From: Bin5 sp965116395
Lineage (GTDB): Bacteria; Chloroflexota; Anaerolineae; Caldilineales; Caldilineaceae
DNA: 64,000 bases
Assembly (NCBI GenBank): GCA_965116395.1
Contig: OZ220684.1
Location: 3,162,001-3,226,000 of the forward strand
Reading direction: 5' to 3'
How positions within the stretch are numbered: position 1 is the first letter of the stretch; every line of letters begins with the position of its first letter. Positions 18,350 through 27,398 of this stretch are shown here, piece after piece. The position numbers and the translations under genes were made by a program. The notes under the pieces were generated by a model, which was given only the letters and a program-made list of their open reading frames with translations, was not told the origin of the DNA and did not search any database.

Positions 18350-18541
18350 TTAAGCCTCTATCTCTTCCACCACCTCAACAAGATGAGAAACTTTGGCGAT
18401 CATCCCTCGAATCGTCGGACTGTCAGACTTCTCGACGGTCTGATTTATCTTTTTCAGCCCCAGGGCGTGTACAGTGGCCTTCTGGCGTTTGTTATAACCA
18501 ATCGGACTCTTCTTCAGCTTTACAGTGATCGTCTTTTCCAT
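18350..18541 (-). CDS. rpmD: 50S ribosomal protein L30
   Basis: A 63-residue protein: ITVKLKKSPIGYNKRQKATV followed by ALGLKKINQTVEK and MIAKVSHLVEVVE, typical L30. The ATG at 18541 is used; a longer frame to 18589 runs into rpsE and is not supported. It starts 4 bases after the rpsE stop. Confidence 0.95.
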   Translation of the reverse strand: MEKTITVKLKKSPIGYNKRQKATVHALGLKKINQTVEKSDSPTIRGMIAKVSHLVEVVEEIEA

Positions 18542-18545
18542 AGGT

Positions 18546-19088
18546 CTAATCTTCCTGGTACCAGAAGGGACGCAATTTCTCAGGATCAACCCCCCGCCGT
18601 TGCGCCTCGACTCTATAGTCTTGCAGCTGCTTCAGCGACGCGAAAGTCGCCTGCACAACATTCAAAATATTGTCGCTCCCCAATGACTTGGACAAAATGT
18701 CCTTCACGCCCGCAGCCTCTACCACAGCGCGCACGCCGCCGCCGGCAATCACACCGGTGCCAGGACTCGCCGGTCTCAACAACACTTCGCCGGCGCCAAA
18801 CCTGGCTTGGCTCGCATGAGGAATCGTCGTACCCAGCAAATTCACGTCCACCATCGTTTTGCGAGCAGTCTCACTCGCCTTGCGAATAGCGTCCGGAACC
18901 TCGCGCGCCTTTCCTACCCCAACGCCTACGCGCCCATTGTTGTCCCCAACGACCACCACTGCGCGAAAAGCAAACCGGCGGCCACCCTTCACCACCTTCG
19001 CCGTCCGCGCGATATGAACGACCTTCTCATCCAGTTCGTCCTTCTCTTCTTCCTGCTCGCGGTCCCGTCGACGGTCTCGACGTCCCAT
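18546..19088 (-). CDS. rpsE: 30S ribosomal protein S5
   Basis: A 180-residue protein. VKGGRRFAFRAVVVVGD and GRVGVGVGKAREVPDAIRKA form the double-stranded-RNA-like N-domain, and GTGVIAGGGVRAVVEAAGV the C-domain loop linked to decoding fidelity in other species. The N-terminus is strongly Arg/Asp/Glu-rich (about 20 residues), longer than in E. coli. ATG is preceded by GGAGAGAGG. Confidence 0.97.
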   Translation of the reverse strand: MGRRDRRRDREQEEEKDELDEKVVHIARTAKVVKGGRRFAFRAVVVVGDNNGRVGVGVGKAREVPDAIRKASETARKTMVDVNLLGTTIPHASQARFGAGEVLLRPASPGTGVIAGGGVRAVVEAAGVKDILSKSLGSDNILNVVQATFASLKQLQDYRVEAQRRGVDPEKLRPFWYQED

Positions 19089-19109
19089 TTCCCTCTCTCC
19101 TTGCTCGTT

Positions 19110-19475
19110 TTAGAAGACGAGACCACCCTCTCGACTGCCATCGGCCACCGCCTTCACGCGGCCGTGATAGCGGTACCCGCCGCGATCGAAAACCACCTGC
19201 TCAATGCCGGCCGCCTTGGCCCGTTCAGCAACGACTTTGCCAATCTCCTTCGCCTGATCCACCTTCAGCTTATCGGCCAGAACCTCTTGCAGGCCGGCTT
19301 CCAATGTCGAGGCCGACACAATAGTATGCCCGGCCTGATCGTCGATGACCTGCACGCCGATGTTCTTCAAACTGCGATATACATTCAATCGCGGCCGCAT
19401 CGCCGTCCCCGAAACCTTGCGGCGTACCCGCATATGCCGGCGTTTTCGCGCTCTCGTCCGTGTCTGATTCGCCAT
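19110..19475 (-). CDS. rplR: 50S ribosomal protein L18
   Basis: A 121-residue 5S rRNA-binding protein. The basic N-terminus is followed by RPRLNVYRSLKNIGVQVIDD, VVAERAKAAGIEQVVFDRGG and YRYHGRVKAVADGSREGGL, all L18 hallmarks. It sits between rplF and rpsE with short gaps. Confidence 0.97.
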   Translation of the reverse strand: MANQTRTRARKRRHMRVRRKVSGTAMRPRLNVYRSLKNIGVQVIDDQAGHTIVSASTLEAGLQEVLADKLKVDQAKEIGKVVAERAKAAGIEQVVFDRGGYRYHGRVKAVADGSREGGLVF

Positions 19476-19496
19476 AATCCTCTACTCCTCGCGCAG

Positions 19497-20057
19497 TTAT
19501 GCTGCTATTGCGCCGGCACCGGCCTTGCCTGCCTTGGAACGCACATATTCGCCTTGATAACGAATACCCTTGCCCTTGTACGGCTCCGGCGGGCGCTCCT
19601 TGCGTATCTTTGCAGCCAGTTCACCAACCTTCTGCTTGCTGATACCCGATATCGTCACCGTCCGCCCATCTCGAGACACCTCAAACAAAATATCCGGCGT
19701 GGGCGGCGCATACTCTACCGGATGACTCTTCCCAACCTGCAATAACAGGTTCTCACCCTCCTGCTGCGCACGGTAACCAACTCCGTGAATCTCCAGAGTC
19801 CTCCGGAAACCATCAGTCACCCCCACCACCATGTTATGGAGCAACGATCTCGTCAGGCCATGAATAGCGCGATGGTGGCGCTGGTCGGTCGGCCGGGTGA
19901 CAACAATCTCGCCATTCTCACTCGAGAACTTCATATCCCGATTGAAAGTCTGGCTGAGTTCCCCTTTTGGGCCTTTCACCGTAATCAGGTTGCCCGCCAT
20001 TATATCAACCGTCACTCCGGCAGGCACCGGAACCGGCATCTTCCCGATTCGCGACAT
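19497..20057 (-). CDS. rplF: 50S ribosomal protein L6
   Basis: A 186-residue protein opening MSRIGKMPVPVPAGVTVDI, with the C-terminal signature PPEPYKGKGIRYQGEYVR that contacts 23S rRNA near the sarcin-ricin loop. It ends in an Ala-rich tail (KAGAGAIAA). It is 15 bases downstream of rpsH. Confidence 0.97.
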   Translation of the reverse strand: MSRIGKMPVPVPAGVTVDIMAGNLITVKGPKGELSQTFNRDMKFSSENGEIVVTRPTDQRHHRAIHGLTRSLLHNMVVGVTDGFRRTLEIHGVGYRAQQEGENLLLQVGKSHPVEYAPPTPDILFEVSRDGRTVTISGISKQKVGELAAKIRKERPPEPYKGKGIRYQGEYVRSKAGKAGAGAIAA

Positions 20058-20072
20058 TTTCTCCTCCCAACA

Positions 20073-20468
20073 CTACCAAATGTTACACATTATCTCGCCG
20101 CCAACCTGTTCACGACGGGCCTGGCTTCCACTCATTACACCTTTCGGTGTCGAGACAATATTAATCCCCAGTCCACTTCGCACCAGGGGAATATTTCGAT
20201 ATCCCGTGTACGTCCGCCGACCAGGCCGGCTCACCCGCTCTATCCCGGATATTACCGGTTGCCCCTTGTCCGAATACTTCATCCCTATGATCAGATTCGG
20301 TCGGGCCTTGTCAGCAGTCACCGAATACCCACTGATGAAGCCCTCCTCCGCCAGAATCTTGGCGAGCGCGACCTTCGCCCTGGAACTGGGCATCACCGCA
20401 CGCCGGTGCCTGGAGTTCGACGAGTTGCGGACCCGCGTCAGAAAGTCCGCGATTGGATCGGTCATCAT
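20073..20468 (-). CDS. rpsH: 30S ribosomal protein S8
   Basis: A 131-residue 16S rRNA-binding protein. MTDPIADFLTRVRNSS opens it and SRPGRRTYTGYRNIPLVRSG and GINIVSTPKGVMS form the C-terminal RNA-binding core. AGAGGA precedes the double ATG; the first (20468) is used as its spacing is better. Confidence 0.96.
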   Translation of the reverse strand: MMTDPIADFLTRVRNSSNSRHRRAVMPSSRAKVALAKILAEEGFISGYSVTADKARPNLIIGMKYSDKGQPVISGIERVSRPGRRTYTGYRNIPLVRSGLGINIVSTPKGVMSGSQARREQVGGEIMCNIW

Positions 20469-20546
20469 AACCAAAGCTTCCTCTTGATTCTTGCAGCGCA
20501 ACTGCTCCCAACAATTATGGCAGCAGCCCCGCAGTTATCGGTTCGG

Positions 20547-20729
20547 CTACCAGCTGGACTTGACTACGCCCGGAAGATTGCCATGTAGGGCCTCTCGACG
20601 AAAACAGATGCGGCAAAGACCAAAACGGCGCATGAACGCCCGCGGACGACCACACTTCGTGCAGCGGTTGCGCACACGTACTTCATACTTCCGTTTAGTC
20701 TCCCGCGAAACTATACTTTTCTTAGCCAC
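20547..20729 (-). CDS. rpsZ: 30S ribosomal protein S14, zinc-binding type Z
   Basis: A 60-residue S14. The pattern CTKCGRPRAFMRRFGLCRIC gives the four zinc Cys of the short form. It lies between rplE and rpsH as in Gram-positive-type spc operons. No long zinc-free S14 is present in the window. Confidence 0.96.
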   Translation of the reverse strand: MAKKSIVSRETKRKYEVRVRNRCTKCGRPRAFMRRFGLCRICFRREALHGNLPGVVKSSW

Positions 20730-20765
20730 AGACCGTATTCTCCTTCATCTTCGTAGCCGGTTTCT

Positions 20766-21338
20766 CTATCGCCGTTGGAACGGCATGTCCATCATGGCCA
20801 GCAGCCGCCGACCCTCTTCATCAGTATCAGCCGTGGTAACAACCGTTACTTCCATCCCTCGAACCTTGTCAATCTCGTCATAGTCGATCTCCGGAAAGAT
20901 CAACTGCTCACGCAGGCCCAGGCTGTAGTTGCCCCGACCATCGAAAGAATCAGGCGAAATGCCGCGAAAATCCCGCTGCGCCGGCAACGCAATGCTGATC
21001 AGACGGTCAAGAAAATCCCACATCCGCCTGCCCCGCAGCGTTACCTTCACCCCAATCGGCATCCCTTCCCGCAACTTGAATACCGCAATCGACTTGCGCG
21101 CCCGCGTCACTATCGGCTTCTGTCCGGTGATGATAGTCAGATCATGGCTGGCGCGGTCAATCGTCTTACCATCCGTGATCGCCTCTCCCATGCCAATGTT
21201 TACGCTGATCTTGTCAACCCTGGGCACCTGCAGGAGGTTCGTATAACCGAATTCCGTCATCAGCGCCGGGGCAATCTCACTGTCAAATCGTTCCTTCAGC
21301 CGGGGCTTCTGTGCCGTCATTCCGTTCGCTTCACTCAT
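20766..21338 (-). CDS. rplE: 50S ribosomal protein L5
   Basis: A 190-residue 5S rRNA-binding protein with LLQVPRVDKISVNIGMGEA, ITGQKPIVTRARKSIA and FPEIDYDEIDKVRGMEVTVV. The start at 21338 has GGAGTGGAGA just before it; the frame is open to 21392 but the extension is not family-like. It lies 66 bases after rplX. Confidence 0.96.
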   Translation of the reverse strand: MSEANGMTAQKPRLKERFDSEIAPALMTEFGYTNLLQVPRVDKISVNIGMGEAITDGKTIDRASHDLTIITGQKPIVTRARKSIAVFKLREGMPIGVKVTLRGRRMWDFLDRLISIALPAQRDFRGISPDSFDGRGNYSLGLREQLIFPEIDYDEIDKVRGMEVTVVTTADTDEEGRRLLAMMDMPFQRR

Positions 21339-21404
21339 CGCTCTCCACTCCTCGCCCGCAAACACCGCCTGCAGCGGCTTCGGGCCGTCCATCTGTCCGT
21401 TGAA

Positions 21405-21764
21405 CTAACTTTCGCTTCCTGTTGGCAGGAGCTCATTCGTGCGCCGATCGATCCGAAGCTTGTCCTCGCCCTCAAATCGGTAGCCAGCGCGAGTCAACTC
21501 GTTGTCCGTCCCCACAAGCGCCACATTGCTGATGTGTAACGGCGCCTCCAACTCAATGCGGCCCGTCTGCGTACGCACTGTCGGGCTGCGGCGCTGATGC
21601 TTCGTCACAAAATTCGCGCCCGCCACCACAACATACACACGATTGGGATCGTGGCGGCCCTTTTTGTCCTTTTTGCGTATTACGCTCTGGACTTCACCGC
21701 GGTGACCCTTGTCATTGCCGGCGATCACTTCGACGAGGTCGCCCTTCCTTATCTTTACGCTCAT
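21405..21764 (-). CDS. rplX: 50S ribosomal protein L24
   Basis: A 119-residue assembly-initiator protein. The N-terminal KOW motif reads KGDLVEVIAGNDKGHRGEV and is followed by the RIELEAPLHISNVALV segment that is typical of L24. It is placed rplN-rplX-rplE. Confidence 0.97.
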   Translation of the reverse strand: MSVKIRKGDLVEVIAGNDKGHRGEVQSVIRKKDKKGRHDPNRVYVVVAGANFVTKHQRRSPTVRTQTGRIELEAPLHISNVALVGTDNELTRAGYRFEGEDKLRIDRRTNELLPTGSES

Positions 21765-21838
21765 CCCCTCATCTCCTCGGTTCGTGAACGATACCGTCCG
21801 CCGGCCCGTCCAACCTGAAGTCTATCCACCTGCCCCTC

Positions 21839-22207
21839 TTAAAGTACCTCCGGAGCCAGGGATACGATCTTCATATACCCATGATCCCGCAACTCCCGCG
21901 CAACCGGGCCAAAAATGCGGGTGCCGCGTGGGTTCCTGTTGTCATCAATAAGAACAGCCGCATTCTCATCAAATCGAATGTAACTGCCGTCCTTTCGTCT
22001 CACCGGGCGCCGCGTGCGCACTATAACCGCCCGCACTATCTCGCCCTTCTTCACCGCCGCCGTCGGGCTCGAAGACTTGACCGTCGCCACTATCACGTCA
22101 CCAATTCCACCGTAGCGGCGCTTACTCCCCCCGCGAACTCGAATTGTCAACAACTCTTTCGCGCCTGTATTGTCAGCAACACGCAGGCGGCTCTCTTGTT
22201 GAATCAT
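21839..22207 (-). CDS. rplN: 50S ribosomal protein L14
   Basis: A 122-residue protein at the subunit interface. MIQQESRLRVADNTGAKELL opens it, then AVIVRTRRPVRRKDGSYIRF and GTRIFGPVARELRDHGYMKI. Standard length. It is the first gene of the spc block and lies 36 bases after rpsQ, with no separate promoter that I can see. Confidence 0.98.
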   Translation of the reverse strand: MIQQESRLRVADNTGAKELLTIRVRGGSKRRYGGIGDVIVATVKSSSPTAAVKKGEIVRAVIVRTRRPVRRKDGSYIRFDENAAVLIDDNRNPRGTRIFGPVARELRDHGYMKIVSLAPEVL

Positions 22208-22243
22208 AGCTCCATACCCCTTTTACTGCCGGCCAGCCTCGAC

Positions 22244-22501
22244 CTAGACTACCACCGCATGATCAAGTATCTGGGAAACATAAAACTTCTTGTGCTTACT
22301 GATCGGCCGGCATTCACGAATCTGGACTGTATCTCCGACTCGACAGGCATTGTCAGCATCATGGACTTTGTATTTCTTATGTGACTTGACCACCTTACCA
22401 TACAGCGCATGGCGCGCGGCCCGCCCAACTTCAACAACCACCGTCTTGTCCATCTTGTCGCTCGTGACCACGCCAACCAACTCCCGTCTTCGCTCGCGCA
22501 T
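22244..22501 (-). CDS. rpsQ: 30S ribosomal protein S17
   Basis: An 85-residue OB-fold protein. ELVGVVTSDKMDKTVVVEV and GDTVQIRECRPISKHKKFYV are the S17 signature. ATG at 22501 is preceded by AGGGGGCA, 6 bases after rpmC. Confidence 0.97.
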   Translation of the reverse strand: MRERRRELVGVVTSDKMDKTVVVEVGRAARHALYGKVVKSHKKYKVHDADNACRVGDTVQIRECRPISKHKKFYVSQILDHAVVV

Positions 22502-22507
22502 TGCCCC

Positions 22508-22717
22508 CTACTCCTCGTTTTCTTCGGCTATCAGCTCCCGCTCACGTAAGATCGTCTTTATACGCGCGATCTCACGGCGGACCTGACCTTTGCGTGCCGT
22601 ATTTGTCATCTGCCCGGTCGCCCTCTGAAAGCGCAAGTTAAACAGTTCCTGATAGCCATCGTCCAACCGGCTGTAGAGTTCACTTGCCGTCAGCGGGCGC
22701 AGCTCATGTGCTTTCAT
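22508..22717 (-). CDS. rpmC: 50S ribosomal protein L29
   Basis: A 69-residue helical hairpin protein: MKAHELRPLTASELYSRLDD, NLRFQRATGQMTNTARKGQV and RREIARIKTILRERE. Usual position between rplP and rpsQ. Nothing unusual apart from an acidic tail (EENEE). Confidence 0.97.
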   Translation of the reverse strand: MKAHELRPLTASELYSRLDDGYQELFNLRFQRATGQMTNTARKGQVRREIARIKTILRERELIAEENEE

Positions 22718-22741
22718 CTCTCATCTCTCCTCGCCTTCTCG

Positions 22742-23155
22742 TCAAATGTCCTCGCGGGCAACGAACTGCGTTCCCATTGGCAACTTATGCGCTGCCAGAC
22801 GGAAGGCTTCGCGCGCATGACCTTCATCAACACCGGCAATCTCAAAAATCATGCGCCCCGGCTTCACCACCGCCACCCAATGATCAACATTGCCCTTGCC
22901 TGAACCCATCCGCGTCTCTGCCGCACGCATCGTTACCGGCTTGTCCGGAAATATGCGAATCCACAACTTGCCGCCGCGCCGTACATAACGGGTAACCGCT
23001 CGACGGGCCGCTTCAATCTGGCGGCTCGACACCCACGAAGGCTCAGTGGCCTGCAGCCCGTACGTGCCAAAATCGATCCGATGGCCCCGCGTCGCGTTTC
23101 CCCGCATCCTACCGCGGTGCATCTTGCGAAATTTTACTCGTTTTGGCATCAACAT
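22742..23155 (-). CDS. rplP: 50S ribosomal protein L16
   Basis: A 137-residue protein. MPKRVKFRKMHRGRMRGNAT and FGTYGLQATEPSWVSSRQIE lead, then VTRYVRRGGKLWIRIFPDKP. Two ATGs are possible; GGAGAG stands 6 bases before the first (23155), while homologues usually begin at the second (23149). It lies near the peptidyl-transferase centre in the ribosome. Confidence 0.97.
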   Translation of the reverse strand: MLMPKRVKFRKMHRGRMRGNATRGHRIDFGTYGLQATEPSWVSSRQIEAARRAVTRYVRRGGKLWIRIFPDKPVTMRAAETRMGSGKGNVDHWVAVVKPGRMIFEIAGVDEGHAREAFRLAAHKLPMGTQFVAREDI

Positions 23156-23214
23156 TGTCTACTCTCCATCCAACCTATATTTGTCCAGCCGCCGCCCTTG
23201 CTGAGCAGAAGCCT

Positions 23215-23889
23215 CTATTCGTTCAATGCCATCTCCGCATAGCGGGCATGATACTCTTGGCCCGGCAACACTTCGCCGTGATATACCCACGTCTTCACGC
23301 CGATCACGCCGTATGTCGTGTTCGCCTCCGCGGTTCCATAATCAATCTCCGCCCGCAATGTATGCCGCGGAACCTGACCGTCGCGTATGGTGTCGACCCG
23401 GCCCATCTCGCTGCCGCCCAACCGCCCCGCAACCTGGATCATGACGCCTTCGGCCCCAGTGCGCATCGCACGTCCGGCCGCCTGCTTCATCGCCCGTTTC
23501 CAACTGATGCGACGCTCCAACTGCTCAGCAACGTTCTCGGAAACCAACTGGGCATCCGTCTCCGGCTTATCTATCTCACGGACGTCGATCTTGACCTTCT
23601 TGTTCGTCAGCTCCTGCAAGTTCACCCGCAACACATTCACGTTGGAGCCCTTCCGCCCAATAATTATCCCGGGCTTGGCCGTATTAATGATTACGTGAAC
23701 CTGGTTGGGCTGGCGCTCAATCTCAATAAAACTGATGCCCGCGCGCGGCGCATCACGATGAATCATGGCGCGAATCTCTCGATCTTCGCCCAACTGATTC
23801 ACATACTCATGCCCCGTGGCATACCATCGACTCTTGTGTTCCTTGGTAATGCCAAGACGAAAACCGGTCGGATGTACTTTGCGTCCCAT
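23215..23889 (-). CDS. rpsC: 30S ribosomal protein S3
   Basis: A 224-residue protein at the mRNA entry site. MGRKVHPTGFRLGITKEHKS opens it. The KH domain has KPGIIIGRKGSNVNVLR and the C-domain has EGVMIQVAGRLGGSEMGR and GVIGVKTWVYHGEVLPG. It lies 61 bases after rplV. Confidence 0.98.
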   Translation of the reverse strand: MGRKVHPTGFRLGITKEHKSRWYATGHEYVNQLGEDREIRAMIHRDAPRAGISFIEIERQPNQVHVIINTAKPGIIIGRKGSNVNVLRVNLQELTNKKVKIDVREIDKPETDAQLVSENVAEQLERRISWKRAMKQAAGRAMRTGAEGVMIQVAGRLGGSEMGRVDTIRDGQVPRHTLRAEIDYGTAEANTTYGVIGVKTWVYHGEVLPGQEYHARYAEMALNE

Positions 23890-23950
23890 TGGGCCTCCTT
23901 ACGCTGCGGACAGTGGCCGGTTCAGACCACATGCCGCCGCTGTTCGTCCG

Positions 23951-24295
23951 CTACTCATCGTTCAAACGCTCTTCCAACACCACCGTTATATGCGAGGAGC
24001 GTCGAATCCATGGCTTGAAACGCCCGCGGGCGCCAAAACGCCGCCAGCGCCGGTTCGGCGCCTGATCGGCATAGATCTTGCTGATGTACAACTCATCAGC
24101 TTCCAGCCCGAAATTCTCAACACCATTCGCGATCGCGCTCTTCAATGTCTTCGCAACCGCCTTAGCCGCCTGCTGAGGCATGAACTGCAGCAGCGCCATT
24201 GCTTCCTCTGCTTGCCGTCCGCGCATCTCATTCAATACCAGGCGCGCCTTCTGTGGGCTGATTCCCGTATATTTGGTAACTGCTCGAACTTCCAT
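23951..24295 (-). CDS. rplV: 50S ribosomal protein L22
   Basis: A 114-residue protein lining the exit tunnel. AVTKYTGISPQKARLVLNEM opens it and the beta-hairpin region reads YADQAPNRRWRRFGARGRFK, rich in Arg as expected. It ends TVVLEERLNDE. Standard place between rpsS and rpsC. Confidence 0.97.
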   Translation of the reverse strand: MEVRAVTKYTGISPQKARLVLNEMRGRQAEEAMALLQFMPQQAAKAVAKTLKSAIANGVENFGLEADELYISKIYADQAPNRRWRRFGARGRFKPWIRRSSHITVVLEERLNDE

Positions 24296-24357
24296 TGTAC
24301 GCGCTCCCCTATCTCCAGGATGGAGGAAGAAAGATATTTCGACGCTTGGCAGAACAA

Positions 24358-24639
24358 CTACACCCTGCGCGTGCTTCTTTCCGACCTGATATGACCGCGG
24401 AAAAATCGTGTCGGCGCAAATTCACCCAGCTTGTGCCCCACCATGTTCTCCGTAATGTAAATCGGTACATGGCGGCGACCGTCGTGTATCGCCAGTGTAT
24501 GTCCGACAAACTGCGGGAATATCGTCGAAGCCCGCGACCATGTCTTGAGCACCTTCCGCTCACCGGCCCGGTTCATATCTTCGATCTTCTTCAGTAGCCG
24601 CGGCTCAACAAAAGGTCCCTTCTTCAGGCTGCGTCCCAT
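24358..24639 (-). CDS. rpsS: 30S ribosomal protein S19
   Basis: A 93-residue protein: MGRSLKKGPFVEPRLLKKIE, then WSRASTIFPQFVGHTLAIHD and ENMVGHKLGEFAPTRFFRGH. Length and motifs are normal. ATG preceded by GGAGGAGA. Confidence 0.98.
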   Translation of the reverse strand: MGRSLKKGPFVEPRLLKKIEDMNRAGERKVLKTWSRASTIFPQFVGHTLAIHDGRRHVPIYITENMVGHKLGEFAPTRFFRGHIRSERSTRRV

Positions 24640-24669
24640 CGATTCTCCTCCACCACTGCTAATTCGCTG

Positions 24670-25503
24670 CTATCGACGCTTGCTGCTGCGCCTGATTATA
24701 TATTTACCTGTTCTCTTCGTGCGCCGCGTGCGCTTGCCAAGCGCCGGCTGACCCCACGGCGTCTTGGGTCCCGGCATACCAATCGGGGACCGCCCCTCGC
24801 CGCCACCGTGAGGATGGGACGAAGGATCCATCGCAACGCCTCGCACCGACGGCCGAAATCCCAACCAACGGCGGCGCCCGGCCTTGCCCATCGAAATATT
24901 GCTGTGGTCCGGATTCGACACCTGCCCAATCGTCGCCAGGCACTCCATCTCTATATAGCGTACCTCGCCGCTGGGAAGACGCACCTGCGCTCGCGGCCCG
25001 TCCTTGGCAACCAGCTGCGCCGCAACCCCCGCGCTGCGCACCAACTGCGCGCCTCGCCCCGGATACAACTCAATGTTGTGAATCTGCGTGCCCAACGGAA
25101 TATTTCGGATCGGGAGCGCATTGCCCGGCCGTATGTCAGCATTGGGACCGGATTCCAACATGTCCCCCACCTGAACACCCAACGGCGCCACAATGTACCG
25201 CTTCTCTCCATCCTCATAACTGAGCAACGCAATGCGCGCACTGCGATTCGGATCGTATTCGATCGACAAAACCCGTGCCGGCGCATTAAACCTGTCACGT
25301 CGGAAATCAATGATGCGGTAACGCCGCTTATGACCCCCGCCGCGGTGCCGGACTGTGATACGCCCCTGGCTGTTGCGCCCGGCCTTCCGGTTTAATGCCT
25401 CAGTCAACGAGCGCTCCGGCTTCGTACGCGTAATCGTCTCAAAAGTCGAGACGCTCATGTCCCGTCGCCCCGGAGAAGTGGGACGGTATATTTTTACAGG
25501 CAT
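24670..25503 (-). CDS. rplB: 50S ribosomal protein L2
   Basis: A 277-residue core protein required for subunit joining and peptidyl transfer. GRITVRHRGGGHKRRYRIID is the N-terminal signature. The highly conserved C-terminal segment reads RGVAMDPSSHPHGGGEGRSP. It ends with an Arg/Lys-rich tail. Confidence 0.98.
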   Translation of the reverse strand: MPVKIYRPTSPGRRDMSVSTFETITRTKPERSLTEALNRKAGRNSQGRITVRHRGGGHKRRYRIIDFRRDRFNAPARVLSIEYDPNRSARIALLSYEDGEKRYIVAPLGVQVGDMLESGPNADIRPGNALPIRNIPLGTQIHNIELYPGRGAQLVRSAGVAAQLVAKDGPRAQVRLPSGEVRYIEMECLATIGQVSNPDHSNISMGKAGRRRWLGFRPSVRGVAMDPSSHPHGGGEGRSPIGMPGPKTPWGQPALGKRTRRTKRTGKYIIRRSSKRR

Positions 25504-25580
25504 AAAAGTCTATCTCCGTTCAAAAAGAGAATGAAAAAGAGAAACCACTGCTCCCGCTTCTCCGTTCCCACTGCTGGATG

Positions 25581-25871
25581 TTACACACCTTCAAAGAACT
25601 GAATGCTGTCGCCGGCGTCCAGTGTCACAACCGCCTTCTTCCACGGCGACTTTCGCACCACCTTGCGGCGGCCGCGCATCCCTGTCTTGGCCGGCATCAT
25701 CATCACCCGCACACCGACCACATTCACCTTGAAAGCCGTCTCCACCGCATCGCGAACCTGGTGCTTATTCGCACGGGTATCGACCTCAAATGTGTACTGA
25801 TTGTTGAAATCGGCCGCATCGTACGACTTTTCAGTGATAATCGGGCGTTTTATAACTTCATATACGTGCAT
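25581..25871 (-). CDS. rplW: 50S ribosomal protein L23
   Basis: A 96-residue protein at the exit tunnel rim, docking site for trigger factor and SRP. VIKRPIITEKSYDAAD leads and ANKHQVRDAVETAFKVNVVG and RGRRKVVRKSPWKKAVVTL follow. Standard length. Confidence 0.97.
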   Translation of the reverse strand: MHVYEVIKRPIITEKSYDAADFNNQYTFEVDTRANKHQVRDAVETAFKVNVVGVRVMMMPAKTGMRGRRKVVRKSPWKKAVVTLDAGDSIQFFEGV

Positions 25872-25949
25872 CAGGTTCTCCTCGTACCGGACACTGACCC
25901 GTTCGTCTTAACCGTCGCCAGCTGTCCGCATAGCCGGAAATGGCAGCTG

Positions 25950-26573
25950 TTAGGCAAGCCAGTCGTGAATGAAATCGACCGAGGCCTGCGGCAGTAGAAG
26001 CTTGTCATAGCCAAGCAGATCCTGGATGTTCAGATTGCTGCTGAGAAGTGACTTCGCCTGCGGCAGGTTGCTGATCGACTTCTCGACAGCCATATCCCGC
26101 TCCGGCAATATAACGAGTACACTCCCGCTCTCCAGACCCAGATCGGCTAGCGCCCGCATGAAACCCTTGGTCTTGGGCGCCTCCATCGACAGCTGCTCCA
26201 GTACGACGATCTCGTCTGCCCCAGCCTTAATACTCAATGCGCTCCGCAGCGCTGCCCTACGCATCTTCTTCGGCATCTTCTTGGTGTACTTGCGCGGCGT
26301 CGGGCCAAATGCCGTCCCGCCGCCTACCCAAATCGGGGAACGAATCGAGCCATGCCGCGCCCGTCCGGTGCCCTTCTGACGCCACGGCTTGCGGCCGCCC
26401 CCGCGTACCTCGCTACGCGACTTCGTTTTGTGCGTACCAGTGCGCGCGTTGGACAACTGCCTCACCAATGCCTGATGCATCAGCCCCCGGTTGATTGGTG
26501 CGGCAAATACCGTCTCTTCCAACTGTATCTGACCGACCTCTTCACCGGCCATATTTCTGATTGGCAATTCCAC
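25950..26573 (-). CDS. rplD: 50S ribosomal protein L4
   Basis: A 207-residue protein with a tunnel-lining loop: RSEVRGGGRKPWRQKGTGRA followed by RHGSIRSPIWVGGGTAFGP. In E. coli L4 represses the S10 operon; no such leader structure is evident to me here. It ends after a DLLGYDKLLL segment. Confidence 0.97.
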   Translation of the reverse strand: MELPIRNMAGEEVGQIQLEETVFAAPINRGLMHQALVRQLSNARTGTHKTKSRSEVRGGGRKPWRQKGTGRARHGSIRSPIWVGGGTAFGPTPRKYTKKMPKKMRRAALRSALSIKAGADEIVVLEQLSMEAPKTKGFMRALADLGLESGSVLVILPERDMAVEKSISNLPQAKSLLSSNLNIQDLLGYDKLLLPQASVDFIHDWLA

Positions 26574-26633
26574 CGTTTCGCCTCCGTACCAGTAGCTGCC
26601 GGCTCGTCTATCTACGAACCGCAGTCCACCGTC

Positions 26634-27263
26634 TTACGCTTTAACCGCCGTTCGAACGAATACCAACCCATTATTCGGGCCGGGCACCGCGCCCTGAACG
26701 GCAATGAGATTGCGCTCCGCATCAACAAGAGCTACCTTCAGATTCAGCACAGTTACGCGCTTATTGCCCATCTGCCCCGGGCCTTTTGAGCCAGGAAATG
26801 TATGACCGGGCGTGGTGCCCGCACCGCGCGAACCAGGCGCCCGGTGTCGGTCCGACTGGCCGTGGGTCTTGGGGCCGCCGCGAAATCCGTGCCGCTTGAC
26901 AGCGCCGGCAAATCCCTTCCCCTTCGAAGTGCCAGTCACATCCACCATCTCGCCCTCATCAAAAACGTCCGCCTTTATCACGTCGCCCAGCGCATGCCCT
27001 GCCTGGCTCTCCAAACGCAACTCGCGCACGAATCGCAGCTTCGGCACGTTGGCCCTGCTCAGATGACCGAGTTGGCCCTTCGTCAACTTGCGCTCCGGCA
27101 CCTCTTCAAACCCAAACTGTATCGCGTTGTAACCGTCCGTATCCTCAGCCTTCACCTGCGTCACATAGCAGGGTCCAGCTTCGATTACCGTCACCGGCAC
27201 AACCGCGCCGCTGTCATCAAACAGCTGGGTCATCCCAATCTTGCGGCCTATTATCCCCTTCAC
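26634..27263 (-). CDS. rplC: 50S ribosomal protein L3
   Basis: A 209-residue protein. The start is the GTG at 27263: GGAGGA lies 4 bases upstream, and the product then opens (M)KGIIGRKIGMTQLF as in homologues. The frame open to 27317 is an extension without support. The SKGKGFAGAVKRHGFRGGPK loop and PGHTFPGSKGPGQMG segment are diagnostic. Confidence 0.97.
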   Translation of the reverse strand: MKGIIGRKIGMTQLFDDSGAVVPVTVIEAGPCYVTQVKAEDTDGYNAIQFGFEEVPERKLTKGQLGHLSRANVPKLRFVRELRLESQAGHALGDVIKADVFDEGEMVDVTGTSKGKGFAGAVKRHGFRGGPKTHGQSDRHRAPGSRGAGTTPGHTFPGSKGPGQMGNKRVTVLNLKVALVDAERNLIAVQGAVPGPNNGLVFVRTAVKA

Positions 27264-27398
27264 TTGCTCCTCCAGGATCGACAGCGCGCTCGACAACATC
27301 GCGACCGACTGCCGCATCGTCCAACCAGGCCCACTGCCTGCCGACCGGAACAGAACCTAACCGCTCTTTCCATTCCGCATCCAGCCGCAAACTGAACC